A DNA stretch of 64,000 bases from assembly GCA_019925795.1 (NCBI GenBank), contig CM034300.1:58725023-58789022 (forward strand). The letters are read 5' to 3'. Both the position numbers and the translations under genes were made by a program. This document shows positions 13,136 through 24,720 of this stretch, in pieces. This DNA is from Dendrobium chrysotoxum (lineage: Eukaryota > Streptophyta > Magnoliopsida > Asparagales > Orchidaceae). Numbering within the stretch: position 1 is the first letter of the stretch; the number at the start of each line of letters is the position of its first letter. Under the pieces are notes generated by a model that had not been told where the DNA came from, did no database searches, and worked only from the letters and a program-made list of their open reading frames with translations.

Positions 13136-13143
13136 TATAAATA
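13136..13143 (+). promoter_or_regulatory. TATA box of the copia-type LTR
   Basis: TATAAATA followed by GAGACCCC, about 460 bp into the LTR, is the only strong TATA match there. If transcription begins about 30 bp downstream, the minisatellite at 13231-13980 would lie in the transcribed R/U5 part. This is inferred from position only. Confidence 0.5.
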
Positions 13144-13230
13144 GAGACCCCATTTCTCATGAAAAGGGGGAGACCTGATCCTAAGGAGAAAAAGAGAGAG
13201 CTCTTGCCCCCTCGCTCCTCCTCGACCACG

Positions 13231-13980
13231 GTCGGACCACCACCTTGACGTCGTTGCTCCGCCGGACCACCACCTAAGGCCCTGCACTTCGCCGGACCAC
13301 CACCTAAGGCCCTGCTCTTCGTCGGACCACCAACTGTGGCCCTGCTCTTCTCCGGACCACCACCTGAGGCCCTGCACTTTGCCGGACCACCACCTAAGGC
13401 CCTGCTCTTCGCCGGACCACCACCTGAGGCCCTGCTCTTCGCCGGACCGCCACTTGAGGCCCTGCTCTTCGCCAGACCACCACCTAAGGACCTGCTCTTC
13501 GCCGGACCACCACCTGAGGCCCTGCTCTTCGCCGGACCACCACCTGAGGCCCTGCTCTTCGCCGGACCACCACCTGAGGCCCTGCACTTCGCCGGACCAC
13601 CACCTGAGGCCCTGCACTCCGCCGGACCACCACCTTAGGCCCTGCACTTCGCCGGACCACCACCTGAGGCCCTACTCTTCGCCGGACCACCACCTAAGGT
13701 CCTGCTCTTCGCCGAACCACCACCTGAGGCCCTGCTCTTCGCTGGACCACCACATGAGGCCCTGTACTTCGCCGGACCACCACCTGAGGCCCTGCTCTTT
13801 GCCGGACCACCACCTGAGGCCCTGCACTTCGCCGGACCACCGCTTTGACGCCGAAATTCCGCCGGACCACTATTTACCGTCCTCAACTCTGCCCGACAAC
13901 TACCTAAGGGCCAAAGCTCTGCCAGACCGCCAGACGACCCCGAAGTTCTGCCAGAGCGACATTAGGCCCTCACAAGCTTC
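13231..13980 (+). repeat. 30-bp minisatellite, about 25 units in exact register
   Basis: Units of 30 bp begin GCCGGACCACCACCTGAGGC and continue CCTGCTCTTC, repeated head to tail without a change of length. The outer units are degenerate; the central ones differ by one or two bases. Since 30 is a multiple of three and the unit lacks stops in several frames, both strands show long repetitive reading frames (for example 13379-13984 plus and 13135-13647 minus). I regard these as by-products of the repeat and not as genes. Confidence 0.95.
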
Positions 13981-14214
13981 TTAACTTTCACCCTACGGGT
14001 GATATTTGTAATCTGATCGCGCTTGAAGGCGAGTCAGTCCCCTGTAATCTACTCAAGTTCTAGTGGAATCATTTCAACTGGGCCAGGCCTCGTGGTTTTT
14101 CCCCTTTTCAGGGTTTTCCACGTAAAAATCTTCTGTTCTCTGTGTATGAGCTGGATATTCGTGCAACGCTAAGACCTAAAATTCATACTCTACCGCCGCG
14201 TATATTCTAGCCCG

Positions 14215-14219
<5 letters not shown>

Positions 14220-14282
<63 letters not shown>
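14220..14282. repeat. (TA)n microsatellite, right half
   Basis: About 63 bp of TA repeats directly after the copia-type solo LTR. It is the continuation of the array at 12557-12675. Confidence 0.97.
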
Positions 14283-14285
<3 letters not shown>

Positions 14286-15167
14286 TTAATTTGATTTTTT
14301 TAATCTGAAAGAAGACTCCATCTAGAAAATGATGCAAGAAAAATAACCAATTTCTCTAAAATAGAATCAGCAAAGATCGATTGATTGAGGTTGAAAAAAT
14401 AAGAAAAATTAAAGAATTAGGAAATGCAGAATAGAACCATAATGGTTCTAGTTGCTTGTCAAAACGCATGGGCCTCGTCCATGAAATATGCATCTTCATT
14501 CCGAACGCCAACTCGCATCCAAAATCTCCACTTTCCAGCTCCAACAAGGGCAAAATTTTTAAATATTGAAAGTTACAAATTTTCTTTATTTAAGTTGCCA
14601 GCTTGAAAAATAAGTAAATAAAACTCGTCAAAGTTGACCTTTAAACCGGTGACTGGCTCAGTCAATGGTGTCTACGTTGAGCAGATGTGGACTATGACTT
14701 AGTCACTATCAGTCTTCAATTTAACGGGCGACTTTTATTTTGTGTTAGTCGCCCATTGAATAGACGACTTGCATTAATTTTTTTTATTTATTTTTAAGGT
14801 AAAGCTGCCAAAATGTTTATGCTTGCATGTTTTGAAGTACAATTGATCACAATTTTGAAAAGAACTTTATATTGTGCAAATGAAGTTAGAGAATATAATT
14901 TTTTTGGACTATTAATATATGATTTTTTTTTAATTTTGGGTTAATACGTTGTAATATATAAATATTTTAACATTGTATAGTTTTTTCATATATTTATTTA
15001 TATAACATTATGTTGTGTATATGCAAATTATATTATTGTACTTAAAAAAAACTAATTTAAAGTGATATTTTTTAATATATTAAATAGACATAACATTAGT
15101 CAAATTGTTTTAACTTTATTTCTTTATGTTTCAATTTATATAATATGATTATTTAGGGCATTAGATT

Positions 15168-15170
<3 letters not shown>
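14283..15170. other. Unassigned interval with one short palindrome
   Basis: No gene is recognised. GGGCGACT (14726-14733) and AGTCGCCC (14747-14754) form an 8-bp stem with a 13-base loop. This could mark the end of a DNA transposon, but I find no partner inverted repeat beyond the MULE remnant. Confidence 0.3.

Positions 15171-15220
<50 letters not shown>
15171..15220. repeat. (TA)n microsatellite
   Basis: About 50 bp of uninterrupted TA dinucleotides. Confidence 0.97.
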
Positions 15221-15224
<4 letters not shown>

Positions 15225-16519
15225 AAGTTGAAGTAGTTGAGCATCATTAGTGTATTGCCAAATCAAATTAAAATGGTTATGAATCGTATTAATGCCTTAG
15301 CTTTGGATTCCTTCTACTCATGTAATGAGTCAGTCATGGAAGGCCATGGTGAAAATAAGTAGCATTGAATTTTTCTATTATTGTTAGATAGTACTACGAA
15401 GTCATTTATTAGATCTTATTACTAACAATCCTTGAATTGTTTTACATAATCAAATTTAATATTACACTAGTATTGTGTTGCTCATGTAAGTTTTGCTATA
15501 TAAGTAGGTTTTATACCACTGAAATTGAACATTTAGTGTGGTTCCCTCTATTAAGTTTGGTTTGTTGGTAAAACTTCAATTTTTCTGCTTGTCTTCTTTT
15601 TAACATAATGCATTGGCCAAGTAACAAGAAGCCTCGTGGTACCATGACAAAATATGTGTTGTATATTACTAGCAAACGATTGCATGATTGTACAGCAAGG
15701 TGTTTTGGAAGTCCGCTAGAGCAAAAGGCTAGGGTAAATGATATAATCAAATGTTGCATGCATGTCTGGATAGATAGGGATTATATACTATGGTATTTGC
15801 ATGCTGAAGCAATAAAGATAGAATCTAATAGAACTGAGAATTTTATATATACTCTAGGATGGAAATATGTGGAAGAGAAATTTCTTGAGCGAGATATCAC
15901 CTCGTCAGTGTTCACTTTCTTCAAATGCAGTATCATGAGGTACAATGTGAAAGAGAAGGTGGGATGTTGTCCATTATTGAATGGCTACTGATTAATCTTG
16001 AACATCTTATTCTTTTATCTCCCTTGGGATCTAGCTGAGGAAGCCTTTATTCTAGACATCTATAAGAAATAGATGAAGAAGTTATTGTCTTGAGGTAAGA
16101 GGATGAGGTTATTAAATCTTACAAATTGGCAAGATCTATAGTATTAGTTTGAATTTTACTTTGCTTATTTACCAACACAAACTCAACTCCAAGCATGCAT
16201 ACACAGGTTGCTAAATGAGGAATAGTAGTGTAGTCATCTTTTGCGTAGTTTATATAGTGTGGTGTTGTCCTTGGCTGCTATTTATCGTTGCTGAATGTTG
16301 GGGCTTAATTTTGTGTAATTCTATTCAAAATTTTAACTTATCTATTTAATCAATTTATTATTTTCATTTTAATCATAATTCAACAAAAATAATGTTTCCA
16401 AAAAAGTAACAATAGGTAATAACTAACGTAAGGAGAACTTATACCAATATGAAAAGCTTGAGTACATGATAGATTACAAAGTACAAAAGGTAACTCTTCA
16501 TAAATCTACATGATAACAA
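15221..16519. other. Unassigned flank of the MULE/PMD remnant
   Basis: Apart from the plus-strand reading frame at 15608-15991, no coding signal or repeat stands out. The right end borders the presumed C-terminal tail of the plant-mobile-domain pseudogene. Confidence 0.3.
15608..15991 (+). CDS. Hypothetical 127-residue reading frame
   Basis: An uninterrupted frame starting MHWPSNKKPRGTMTKYVLY and ending at a TGA. The composition is protein-like (mixed charged and aromatic residues, six Cys) and it is the longest frame in this neighbourhood, but I recognise no domain and see no promoter or splice context. It lies opposite in strand to the adjacent transposon genes. It could be an exon of an unrecognised element protein or a chance frame; I lean to chance. 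Confidence 0.2.
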   Translation: MHWPSNKKPRGTMTKYVLYITSKRLHDCTARCFGSPLEQKARVNDIIKCCMHVWIDRDYILWYLHAEAIKIESNRTENFIYTLGWKYVEEKFLERDITSSVFTFFKCSIMRYNVKEKVGCCPLLNGY

Positions 16520-18790
16520 TGTTGTCGCAATATGAACTAACACCTCCTATATGGCCTACGTGGTGTGGTATCAGTGCCCAACATGTAATACTGTGGTGGC
16601 CAAAGTGGTTTGTCATGTAGCTTAAGTTGGTCTGTAGTGGCTATGAAAGTATGTTGAACATCTACCTAGCTAGTAGGATGTATACTTGATGGAACATATT
16701 CTAGATTGATGCTTGATGGCATATCCTATTGTGTAGAATATTTAAAGAACTCCTATGATGGGCCTCGATCAACATAGGAGGAAGGTTCAATAACTATACC
16801 ATAATAATTAACATAACTCAACATAGTGCAAAATGTTGTGCTATCCCTAACTGGGTATTCTGTATATCAGGTTTCTGTTATGTGTATCTGCCTATGCAAT
16901 GCCTAACTAAGCTCCTCAATTCTATTTACAGCCCTTCAAATCCTATATCAAAAGTTCCACCTAAGTAAGGCTATAAGGTGGACTCTTCCTCAAGGAAGAA
17001 ATCACGTTGCAAATACCATTCGAATAATTTAGCTTATAACTAAAGTAAGCAGTAAGAGTGTTAACATAATTCCTTAGGACTATTATGAAATGTCACTCGG
17101 AGGGGGTTCGAGGGTAGTAAGAGGTTATCGACTTTGCTGGTGCCTTCAGCAAGTAAAGTGTGGTCCAAGACCTAAACTAGTATAAGAAATGGTGTACTAC
17201 ATGTTCTTTATCAGCTCAACCGTGCACATGAACCATAACTAAATAATGTCTATTCTCCCACATGACAATGAAAACTTGATGGTACTGCATCCAATCCATA
17301 CCAACCATCAATCCCTTGACCGTCTATATGAACAAAGCTTGGGTCCATAGGTTGTATGTTGGTCATAAGAGCTTAACCAAACTAACAGATAATTCTATAT
17401 GGCAAGTGCCACACCACCTACTTCCAACTGATTAATAGAACCCATGACAACCATGTCTTCTCACTAACCCTACAAATGTTAGCAACCTATGCATGGATCT
17501 CAATTGAGTAGGTCTCCCATATCACCTATATTAATGGAGAATAAATCAAAATGTTGTTGGATACATTTTGAAATAAAAGAATTTATTCAAATATAATATT
17601 TTAAGTTACTGATGTGGCTATCAAGTAATCCATCAAGCTCATCCCTATAGTTGTTGATAGTCCCAATAACCAACTGGAAAACGTGCCCCTTGTTCAACCT
17701 AAATTATACAAAATGGAAGAAGATAATCAAATTTCTATCAATATTTATGCTTTTCACTTTTAGGCCATTACAAAATTATACATGTAACCCATGCTCAAAC
17801 CATCAAGTTGTGTCAAAAACAAAACATGTAGAGTTGGCTGACCAACATGGATGTGCTCCCATGACCAAATCTTAAGCGTATGCATCTAGCAATATTGGCC
17901 CTCCTGGGCCTTCTAGTCTCATCTAGCTTTTTATAAAGATGTTCTCGAATAACACTACTAAGTGAAAATGTGATAAACAATTTAATGTCCTTGAGCTGTG
18001 GTAGGAACTGTAATTGAATCTTAGATCCTGAAGTATCTGATAGTAGATAACATCCTAAAAGGAATAGTATGTAAGCTCAAACATGCCTCCAAAAGTTAAA
18101 ATCATTCAAATCTAAATCAAAATCTCTCCAAAATGTCTATCAGCGCCATCTAAGTGGCATACAAGTCTTTGCATGTGCCTGACCTATATGTTATTTAGAA
18201 CTAATGCGGTGGTCAAATGGATCATGATATACAACATTAGCCCTCGAGTGCGTGCCCAGTAAATTATCACAACAATCCAGCCAGCTTGCCCAATGTAGCC
18301 CGACACTAACTACTGAGTGCCCAATAAAGGAAGTCTGTCGATTTGAATGCAATCATGAAGCATTATTATCATATATCCGATGACGAAGTGGAATGCATTC
18401 ATCTACACTAACAACCATTCGAGTATAGTGATAAGTCAATCTTGTTCCATCCTAATGTACCTAAGTTGACTAACACAGTCAAGCCCCATGAACCTAATCC
18501 CATCCATAAATCAGGGAAATTCTTAGGTCATTCATGAAACATAAGAAGATGTGATGTTGCCTCCAAAATAATACTCTACATATTCAACAAATAAGTAAAT
18601 TGAATAAAAAATAATAATGTTGAAAGAGCATATTTTTAAGGAAGGCTTGAATATACCTCATCTGGGTGTGCTGCTCTGTGGCTACCATGAAGAAACATAA
18701 TACTAGGATGGATTATCGCAAGTGGAGCATGGATGGGCTCCCAAGCTGGTAGATGGCATCGAATGTGATGCATGCATGGCCTATGAGGGT
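16520..18790 (-). pseudogene. Plant mobile domain (MAIN-like) pseudogene
   Basis: Minus-strand, stop-riddled copy of a plant mobile domain (PMD) protein of the type annotated as MAIN-like or phosphatase-7 long-form homologue. In order: IHPSIMFLHGSHRAAHP (about 18710; family PSVL..Q..HRS), FMGLDCVS*LRYIRMEQD*LIT (about 18500), MNAFHFVIGYMIIMLHD (family THTFHLPxGEMTxTLxD), NYRDELDGLLDSHI (about 17620), then VWHLPYRIIC*FG (about 17400; family EWHxPxRVxRQFG) and DPSFVHIDGQG. The tail has PPQYYM and RRPYRR. A possible unspliced intron separates NYRDELDG from the next block (about 17590-17505). PMDs occur in host silencing proteins and in transposons; the neighbouring transposase favours the latter. 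Confidence 0.72.
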
Positions 18791-19189
18791 CATCGACCAT
18801 AATACCTACAAAGTTGTAGTAAGAAATTATATTTTTTCAATGAAGCAAGTAAAACTCAATAAGTGAAACTAAAGAGAAAATAAAATAAATTAGGGGGAAA
18901 ATTGGATATTTTATATTTAAAATATTCATTTATAGTGTATTATTAATATTTTATGTTCGTAATAACTACCAAGTTATAAATTATCAAAATTAGTTATCTT
19001 TAACTCTATAATTTCTTGAATTATATGGTTAAATAGGAGGTCATTTTAGTTAGAAAATTTTTATCCTAGCCTATTTTGAGAAAAAAAAATGATGCAAAAT
19101 AAATTTTAAATACTATCGAATTAATTTGAGATTAGTGCAATAAAATCTTACATTGTTGGGCATGTTGCTGGGTTTGGCCTGCTACATAA
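18791..19189. other. AT-rich spacer between PMD and MULE remnants
   Basis: Very AT-rich, without coding signal. It separates the end of the transposase from the start of the PMD copy on the same strand and could be an intron or an intergenic spacer of one element. Confidence 0.4.
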
Positions 19190-21734
19190 CATATATTACA
19201 AAGTTTATGGCTTAGTGGCCAACATTTGTCCATCGTATTCTTGTAACATTGAACTCATGGTCTACCTGATCATGGCAAACCCAGTGATCCTTATCTGGAT
19301 TGTTATGAAGTTTGGTAGAATAAGTCAGCTTGTAATTAGACATGGTGTAGTATTCTGCCGTAATCCAAGTGGCTCCTTTGTAACATTGCAAGACAGCTCA
19401 AGATATGTGCACATGATGCATGATAAATTACAGTACAACCATAACTGCACATGTAAGTTGTATCTTCATTTATGTCAACCTTATATCATCTTGAAGACTT
19501 GTCGAACACTTGGAACTCATTAAAGTTAATCGTTATTGGTTCTATTAACCTTCTAGATTCATGCTAAAGTTTTCTAAGTGTTGCTTGAATGCGAGGGGCT
19601 TGAATGTCATTATTCTGAAACTCCTCTATATTTATTTTCTCTAGACGTCACATAAACAATCCTATAATATTATAATATATTACACTTATAAATGCTTGAA
19701 TAGGCAAACCTCTATCTTGCTAACACCCCATTGATAGACTATGAGGCATTAGTAGTTATGAAAATATGTCAAAACCTACCATCATGTGTTAATTCCTAAA
19801 GTACTACATTTCTATCAACCAACCAGTCGTGAATCTCAGGTTTCACATTTAGGATATCCAACATGCTTTAGTTGAACATTGTCGGCTTGTCTGTGTCTTA
19901 AGCTGTGTATATTCTCTAACAAAAAAAAATTCACATCAGATACGTATATTTGTCAAACCGCTTTTTAAAAATTTTCATGCAAGTGTAACAAACAGTGACA
20001 ATGTGGTATAGTAGGAAATATTTTACAGCAACCACAAACCAAACTAGTATGCCTATCTGATATTATACATAAATGAGATTACTACTACACTGGGTATCAG
20101 CTTATTGATTTCTCTAAGGAACCATATCCAAGATTCGTTGTATTCTAACTCTACGATTGTAAATGTTAGTGCGAAGATATTGTAGTTTGCATCCATATTT
20201 ACTATAGTTAGTAATGTCCCTCTATATTTACACAATAGGAATGCATCGTCAAGGCTTATTATGGAGCGATAGAACCTCCATCTGTTAATAAAAGGACCAA
20301 ATTCTTAGAAAATTCTCTAAAACCTATGTGAATCTTATGATTGAATGCTATAAACTGATTCAGGCATTGATGATACAGTTGCTTTTATAAAAAAGATTGA
20401 GCGTTCGATATGATTCTTCACTACTACCGAAAATTGACTTAATGTCCTTTTGCTTAGCATCCTAAGCCTTCATGTAAGAAACAACTATAGTGAAATTCTC
20501 TTGAATTTGACCTATGATCTCTCTAGGCTTAAGGTCCATTTGTTTTCTTAAAGTATGAAAAATGAAGTATTTGATGAACTAGGAATTACATTACTCTTGG
20601 CCAACAACAAGAATAGGATTAGTGCAAGTGTGTTGATGCCTTATAGATGATATTTTCTAAACACCACCTAAACTCTTACTTAAACCTGCATGCAACTATC
20701 ATAGACAAGGCTTGGCAAACATTCATACCAAATACAAGCAATAGTGAATTTGTTCTTGTTTGATGCAAGGACAATAAATTGAACATTATTCATGATAGAC
20801 CATCCCCGTAAAGAAAATTTCTAGTCTACTTTCTGTCTGAAGCACATCCCCTCAATCACTTCAGATGGAATTAAAATTTCCTCATCTTCTACTTTAAGAA
20901 AAATACTATTATCAAATGTAATTTCCTCATCCCACTGATGGGTCATCTGGAAGATTTTTTATGTTATCATTATTAGCAACCATTCCATTCTCTGTATCAG
21001 CAGTCACACTATAATCATTTTGTATAACATCATGAGTGTCATCATGATTGCCTACGTTCACTTTGCTTAAATTTGTTAGTAAGTCATCACCACTAACACT
21101 ATACTGCTCGCTCAATACACTGTCCATAGTTTCATAACCTTTTGTCGACAATAGGGATGGTAACTCTACACTGAGTAGCTCCCAACATGTTTGCACAAGA
21201 TGTTTATGTTGAACAACCTTGAGCATCCGGTTCACATTGATTTTGGTTAAGTCTGGATTAGACTCCCATAAGATTAGTTAAAGACCAATACGACAACTAA
21301 GAAGACTAAGTTTTTTAAAACAACTTTTAATGTGCAACTTACTGAACATATTGGTCTTCCACTTGCAATTGCCTAGGACCACCGCATGCATCTCCACCCC
21401 ATCATCTAAACTAAATGATGCACAAATTTGGAATGTTAGATTCTCATTAGTACATGTTCCCAATCCCTTATCTTCAACTTCAACATAGAGGTTAAGAAAT
21501 CCTCTTGTAGTAAGAGATATAACAACTTCACAGATATCATCATCCTCAACATACTATGCAATGAAATATTTCTCAACTGAAAAATGTCAAACTATGTTCA
21601 TTGTATAAGTGGATGCATCTTACTTTTAGTGCTTTAAGCACCCTAAGCTTAAGTTGCTTTAACTTTGTATTCATCGGCACTTGCAATGGATGATTTCTAC
21701 CCCACGTATATTTTGACGCAAATTTATCATCCAT
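19190..21734 (-). pseudogene. Mutator-like (MULE) transposase pseudogene
   Basis: Minus strand from MDDKFASKYTWGRNHPL at 21734. Around 20850 IPSEVIEGMCFRQKVD resembles the MuDR DNA-binding domain. QHTCTNPILV (about 20630) corresponds to the HTC motif. The MULE catalytic core at 20235-20053 reads CKYRGTLLTIVNMDANYNI, FALTFTIVELEYNESWIWF and LREINKLIP, closely matching KGKYKGTLLTAxGxDANNxI..LAFAIVExEN..SWxWFL. A SWIM-like zinc finger CSYGCTVIYHASCAH (about 19400) and TRIRWTNVGH (about 19220) end it. Multiple stops disrupt the frame. Such transposases bind terminal inverted repeats and cut out the element. I could not find the inverted repeats. Confidence 0.82.
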
Positions 21735-22844
21735 AATTAATTGAACATCAAGCTAGAGCATAGAAAATGCTAATCATCCACTCATTATGGACCCCGGCCC
21801 TAAAACCCCCGAGTAATTAAACCAATTTAAAACTTAATCATCTTCATTTATGCTCTCACTAATATCTAATTAGCTTGAATAAAATAATAATAAGAAAAAA
21901 TTTAATTAATTAACTCAGTCGATTACAAATATATAATTATTAAAATTATTAAACATTAGTTAAATCTTAGCGATCACATATAACAATCTTAATTAGTGTG
22001 TAGATCAATTAATTAATTTCTACTAAAGATAAATTATTACTTTACTTTCATTTAAATAATAAATAAAATTGTTTGATTGATTTAAAAATAAAGCCTCCTC
22101 CCAAACAGTTTTTTCTTCCACACCACATACCATTACCATGAAAAACAAAGGTCAAAAAAATATGAATCAATCTCTTCCGACACTCCCTTCACTAAGTGAA
22201 TGGGATTTGGAATCCTGGAACCACTTAGCAGTCCTAATTCCCCCTTTTAAAAAACGTGACTAAATATAAATCAATCTCGAAAACAACCAAACCCCGCCCT
22301 TCTCCTCACATCAACACCACACATCTTATTTCCCCAAATAGAAACAACCACCTTTCTTCATCTTTTTTTTGGGACATTTAGGCCAATTAAGACAAATTCA
22401 CATACACATCGCATATATAAAAACTCAAACTCAAGACCTTTTAGTTGGAGCCTAAGCTCCCAACCAACAAGTCAAGGTGGGCTGTGTCTTTCTTCATCTA
22501 TCAAATCCACCACGTGCATGCTTCTTCTCCCATCTTCCCCACCAAAGGCTGAGAACAGTTTGATTAAATCTCAGTCCATTTAAAATTTCGCCCTAAAATA
22601 ACTAAAATACTACAACGCAGGTGCCTAATCGATTCCATGGAAAGCACTAGGTGACGTATTTGTAGGCCCATATATAGTAAGCTGCTCGGTTGTTTGGGAA
22701 CTCAGAAGAAGCAAAGCTTTGGAAAGTTGGCATCTGGTACTCTTAATTTGCATGGTTTGGTAAATTAATTCGTTGGGAGGAAAGTTGGGACGATTTGAAG
22801 AGGGAGTAGAAAGAGATGAGTGCACATTCATGTCGATCTCTCCC

Positions 22845-22884
<40 letters not shown>

Positions 22885-23731
22885 AGCTAAACCTGGTTTC
22901 AGTTTCTTTCCAGCTTTGCTTCCTTACTTTAATTCAACCACATGGAATAGTTCAATGAATCCCCGCCATGAACTTTTGAGTTGTGGGGAGGGAATGTTAA
23001 AATGAATTAATTTGTTCGGATTAACAATCACCGAATTAATATGTTGGATTCAAATATATCCATGAATGGCACCTGACTAACTAGCAAATAATCCCAAGAA
23101 AGGAGAACCTGAGAACTTAGAGTAAATATGAAAAAAAAAAAAGAGGATCTTGGCTTGATAGGCACTCGTGTGGCTCATCACCATGGCTGAAGCCTCAATC
23201 TCAGCAAAAGCCCCCTAGGTGAGTCTTTTTAGGATGAGTAAGGAAAGTATTGGGTTGGTTGGTGAGTTTGTATATATGGTGAGTTATCTAGGCATGCTGG
23301 CAAGTCCTCTGGACATGCCAAAGAGTCTATAATACAATTCGTAGGCCATTAAATGTGAAGGGTGAGTTCTTTCAGATTATGATATTAATGAGTTGAGAGC
23401 TTGTTGAGTCCAAAGATTGGACCCTTGATATTCTTATATGCACCTTTCCTACAGTTGTCTTTTAGTGTTGATGGTGGCTTGCTAATTTGGGCAAGGGCGA
23501 GTAGTTTTGGGGGGGCTGCCCCTACTAAACATAAAATTTTTTAAAGTGTTTTAATAGGTTTATATGAGTTCTTTCCAACTCTTTCTATGTATCACTCTTT
23601 GAATTTCCTGACCCTAGCATGCTATGCCCTTGCACTAGCAAGTGCATATGGATGGCAAAGTGATCATTATTTTCAAGCTCTTACCACTAGAACCTGTTAG
23701 GTTCTTGTTTTTCTATCTGACATGTTAGGTA
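21735..23731. other. Unassigned interval with old repeat debris
   Basis: No gene is recognised. At about 22380-22480 the phrase CAAGACCTTTTAGTTGGAGC followed by CTAAGCTCCCAACCAAC resembles debris common in plant intergenic repeats. The two half-phrases TTGGAGCCTAAG and CTCCCAACCAA are roughly complementary. The remainder, including 22900-23730, shows neither coding signal nor tandem structure. Confidence 0.3.
22847..22880. repeat. (AT)n microsatellite
   Basis: About 34 bp of AT dinucleotides. Confidence 0.95.
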
Positions 23732-24720
23732 TGTAATACTCACAAAAATAGTATTCTTTTGCACCTATTTTGACTTGATTGTGTAAGAGTAATGTAATGA
23801 AATTTTTGCACATCTATCTCATGCATGTGTCTGTGAGTGTGGTGAGAGTAATGCAATGCTTTATGGTGCAGAATGTTGGCCATTAAAATAGAAGCATAAT
23901 ATTAAGTTATGTATTGTAGAGATGAGGATGCTCAAGTGGATGAGTGGCTTTACTCTTAGAGACTAGACACAAAATGAACATATGTGTGAAAAGGTTGGAA
24001 TAGCTCCTGTAAAAGATAAAATTAGATAGAGTCTCCTTAGATGGTTTGGTCATATAAAACAACGGCCTTCTAATGACCAAGTTAGGAAAGTAGATGCATT
24101 TGATTTGACTTATGTTAAGAATGGTAGAGGTAGACGTAAAAAGACTTCATTATAAAAGATTAGAAATGACCTTTCTTTATTAGATTTAGATGAGAATTTG
24201 ACTCTTAATAGGACACAATGGAGAAAAAGGATTCATGTAGAGGGTCCCACATAGTGGGATAAAGGCTTATTGTTATTATTTTTGTTGTTGTTGTTGTATC
24301 TCTTATATATGTTTATGTGTGTTTTGCATTCATATGAATGTATGAATCTATTCTAATGAGGGTCCCAGGGGTTGGTGTGCCTGATTAAAAAATATCAGAA
24401 ATTTTCCCTTTAGATCACTGCGACACATGGATTTAGGGCGCTTTGGCCCCAAGCTCTTGGGTTTAGTTCATTTTAAAATGATATATGTCAGCACTATGGA
24501 ACCGCTGTCTAGAGTGCCATGGCACCAAATCAAAATTAAAAAAAAAATCATTTTCCACTAAATAATCTTATTTGCCAAATCCTTTCCCCCAAGTGCTTTC
24601 AGCCTAGAGAAAGGAATAGAATTTTACAGAGAGAAAATAGGATTTGACAAACATTAATTTGCTCTATGTTGTCGACCCAATTCTGAAAGTTATCCATATT
24701 AAGATAGAATACATTCTTAT
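23732..24720 (+). repeat. Chromovirus LTR fragment, interrupted by a LINE tail
   Basis: Starts TGTAATACTCAC and follows the 3' LTR at 34214 piece by piece: TTGCACCTATTTTGACTTGA, then after an interruption CATTCATATGAATGTATGAA (34214 copy: TACATATGAATGTCTAAATC), AGTTCATTTTAAAATGATAT, ATTTTCCACTA, CCCCCAAGTGC, and AAAGTTATCCATATTAAGAT. Beyond about 24720 the similarity fades. The interruption at 23840-24296 is a 5'-truncated LINE. Confidence 0.65.
23840..24296 (+). pseudogene. 5'-truncated LINE, RT C-terminal end and (GTT)n tail
   Basis: The translation carries CEKVGIAPVKDKIR, SLLRWFGHIKQRPSND, DLTYVKNGRGRRKK, LLDLDENLTLNRTQWRKRI, then GGGATAAAGGCTT and a (TTG)n tail. This is the carboxyl end of the plant LINE present in full at 51209-54345, whose corresponding residues are similar. 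It interrupts the chromovirus LTR. The sequences before (23815-23839) and after (24297-24321) both start TATCTC and agree at roughly two-thirds of 25 positions, as expected for an old target duplication. Confidence 0.8.

Noticed and set aside
13231..13980. Possible CRISPR-like array
   Set aside because: Units are contiguous without spacers, and the DNA is a plant LTR.
13135..13984. Several long repetitive frames on both strands (up to 201 codons)
   Set aside because: They are forced by a 30-bp repeat that lacks stops; no start context, domain or conservation beyond the DNA repeat.
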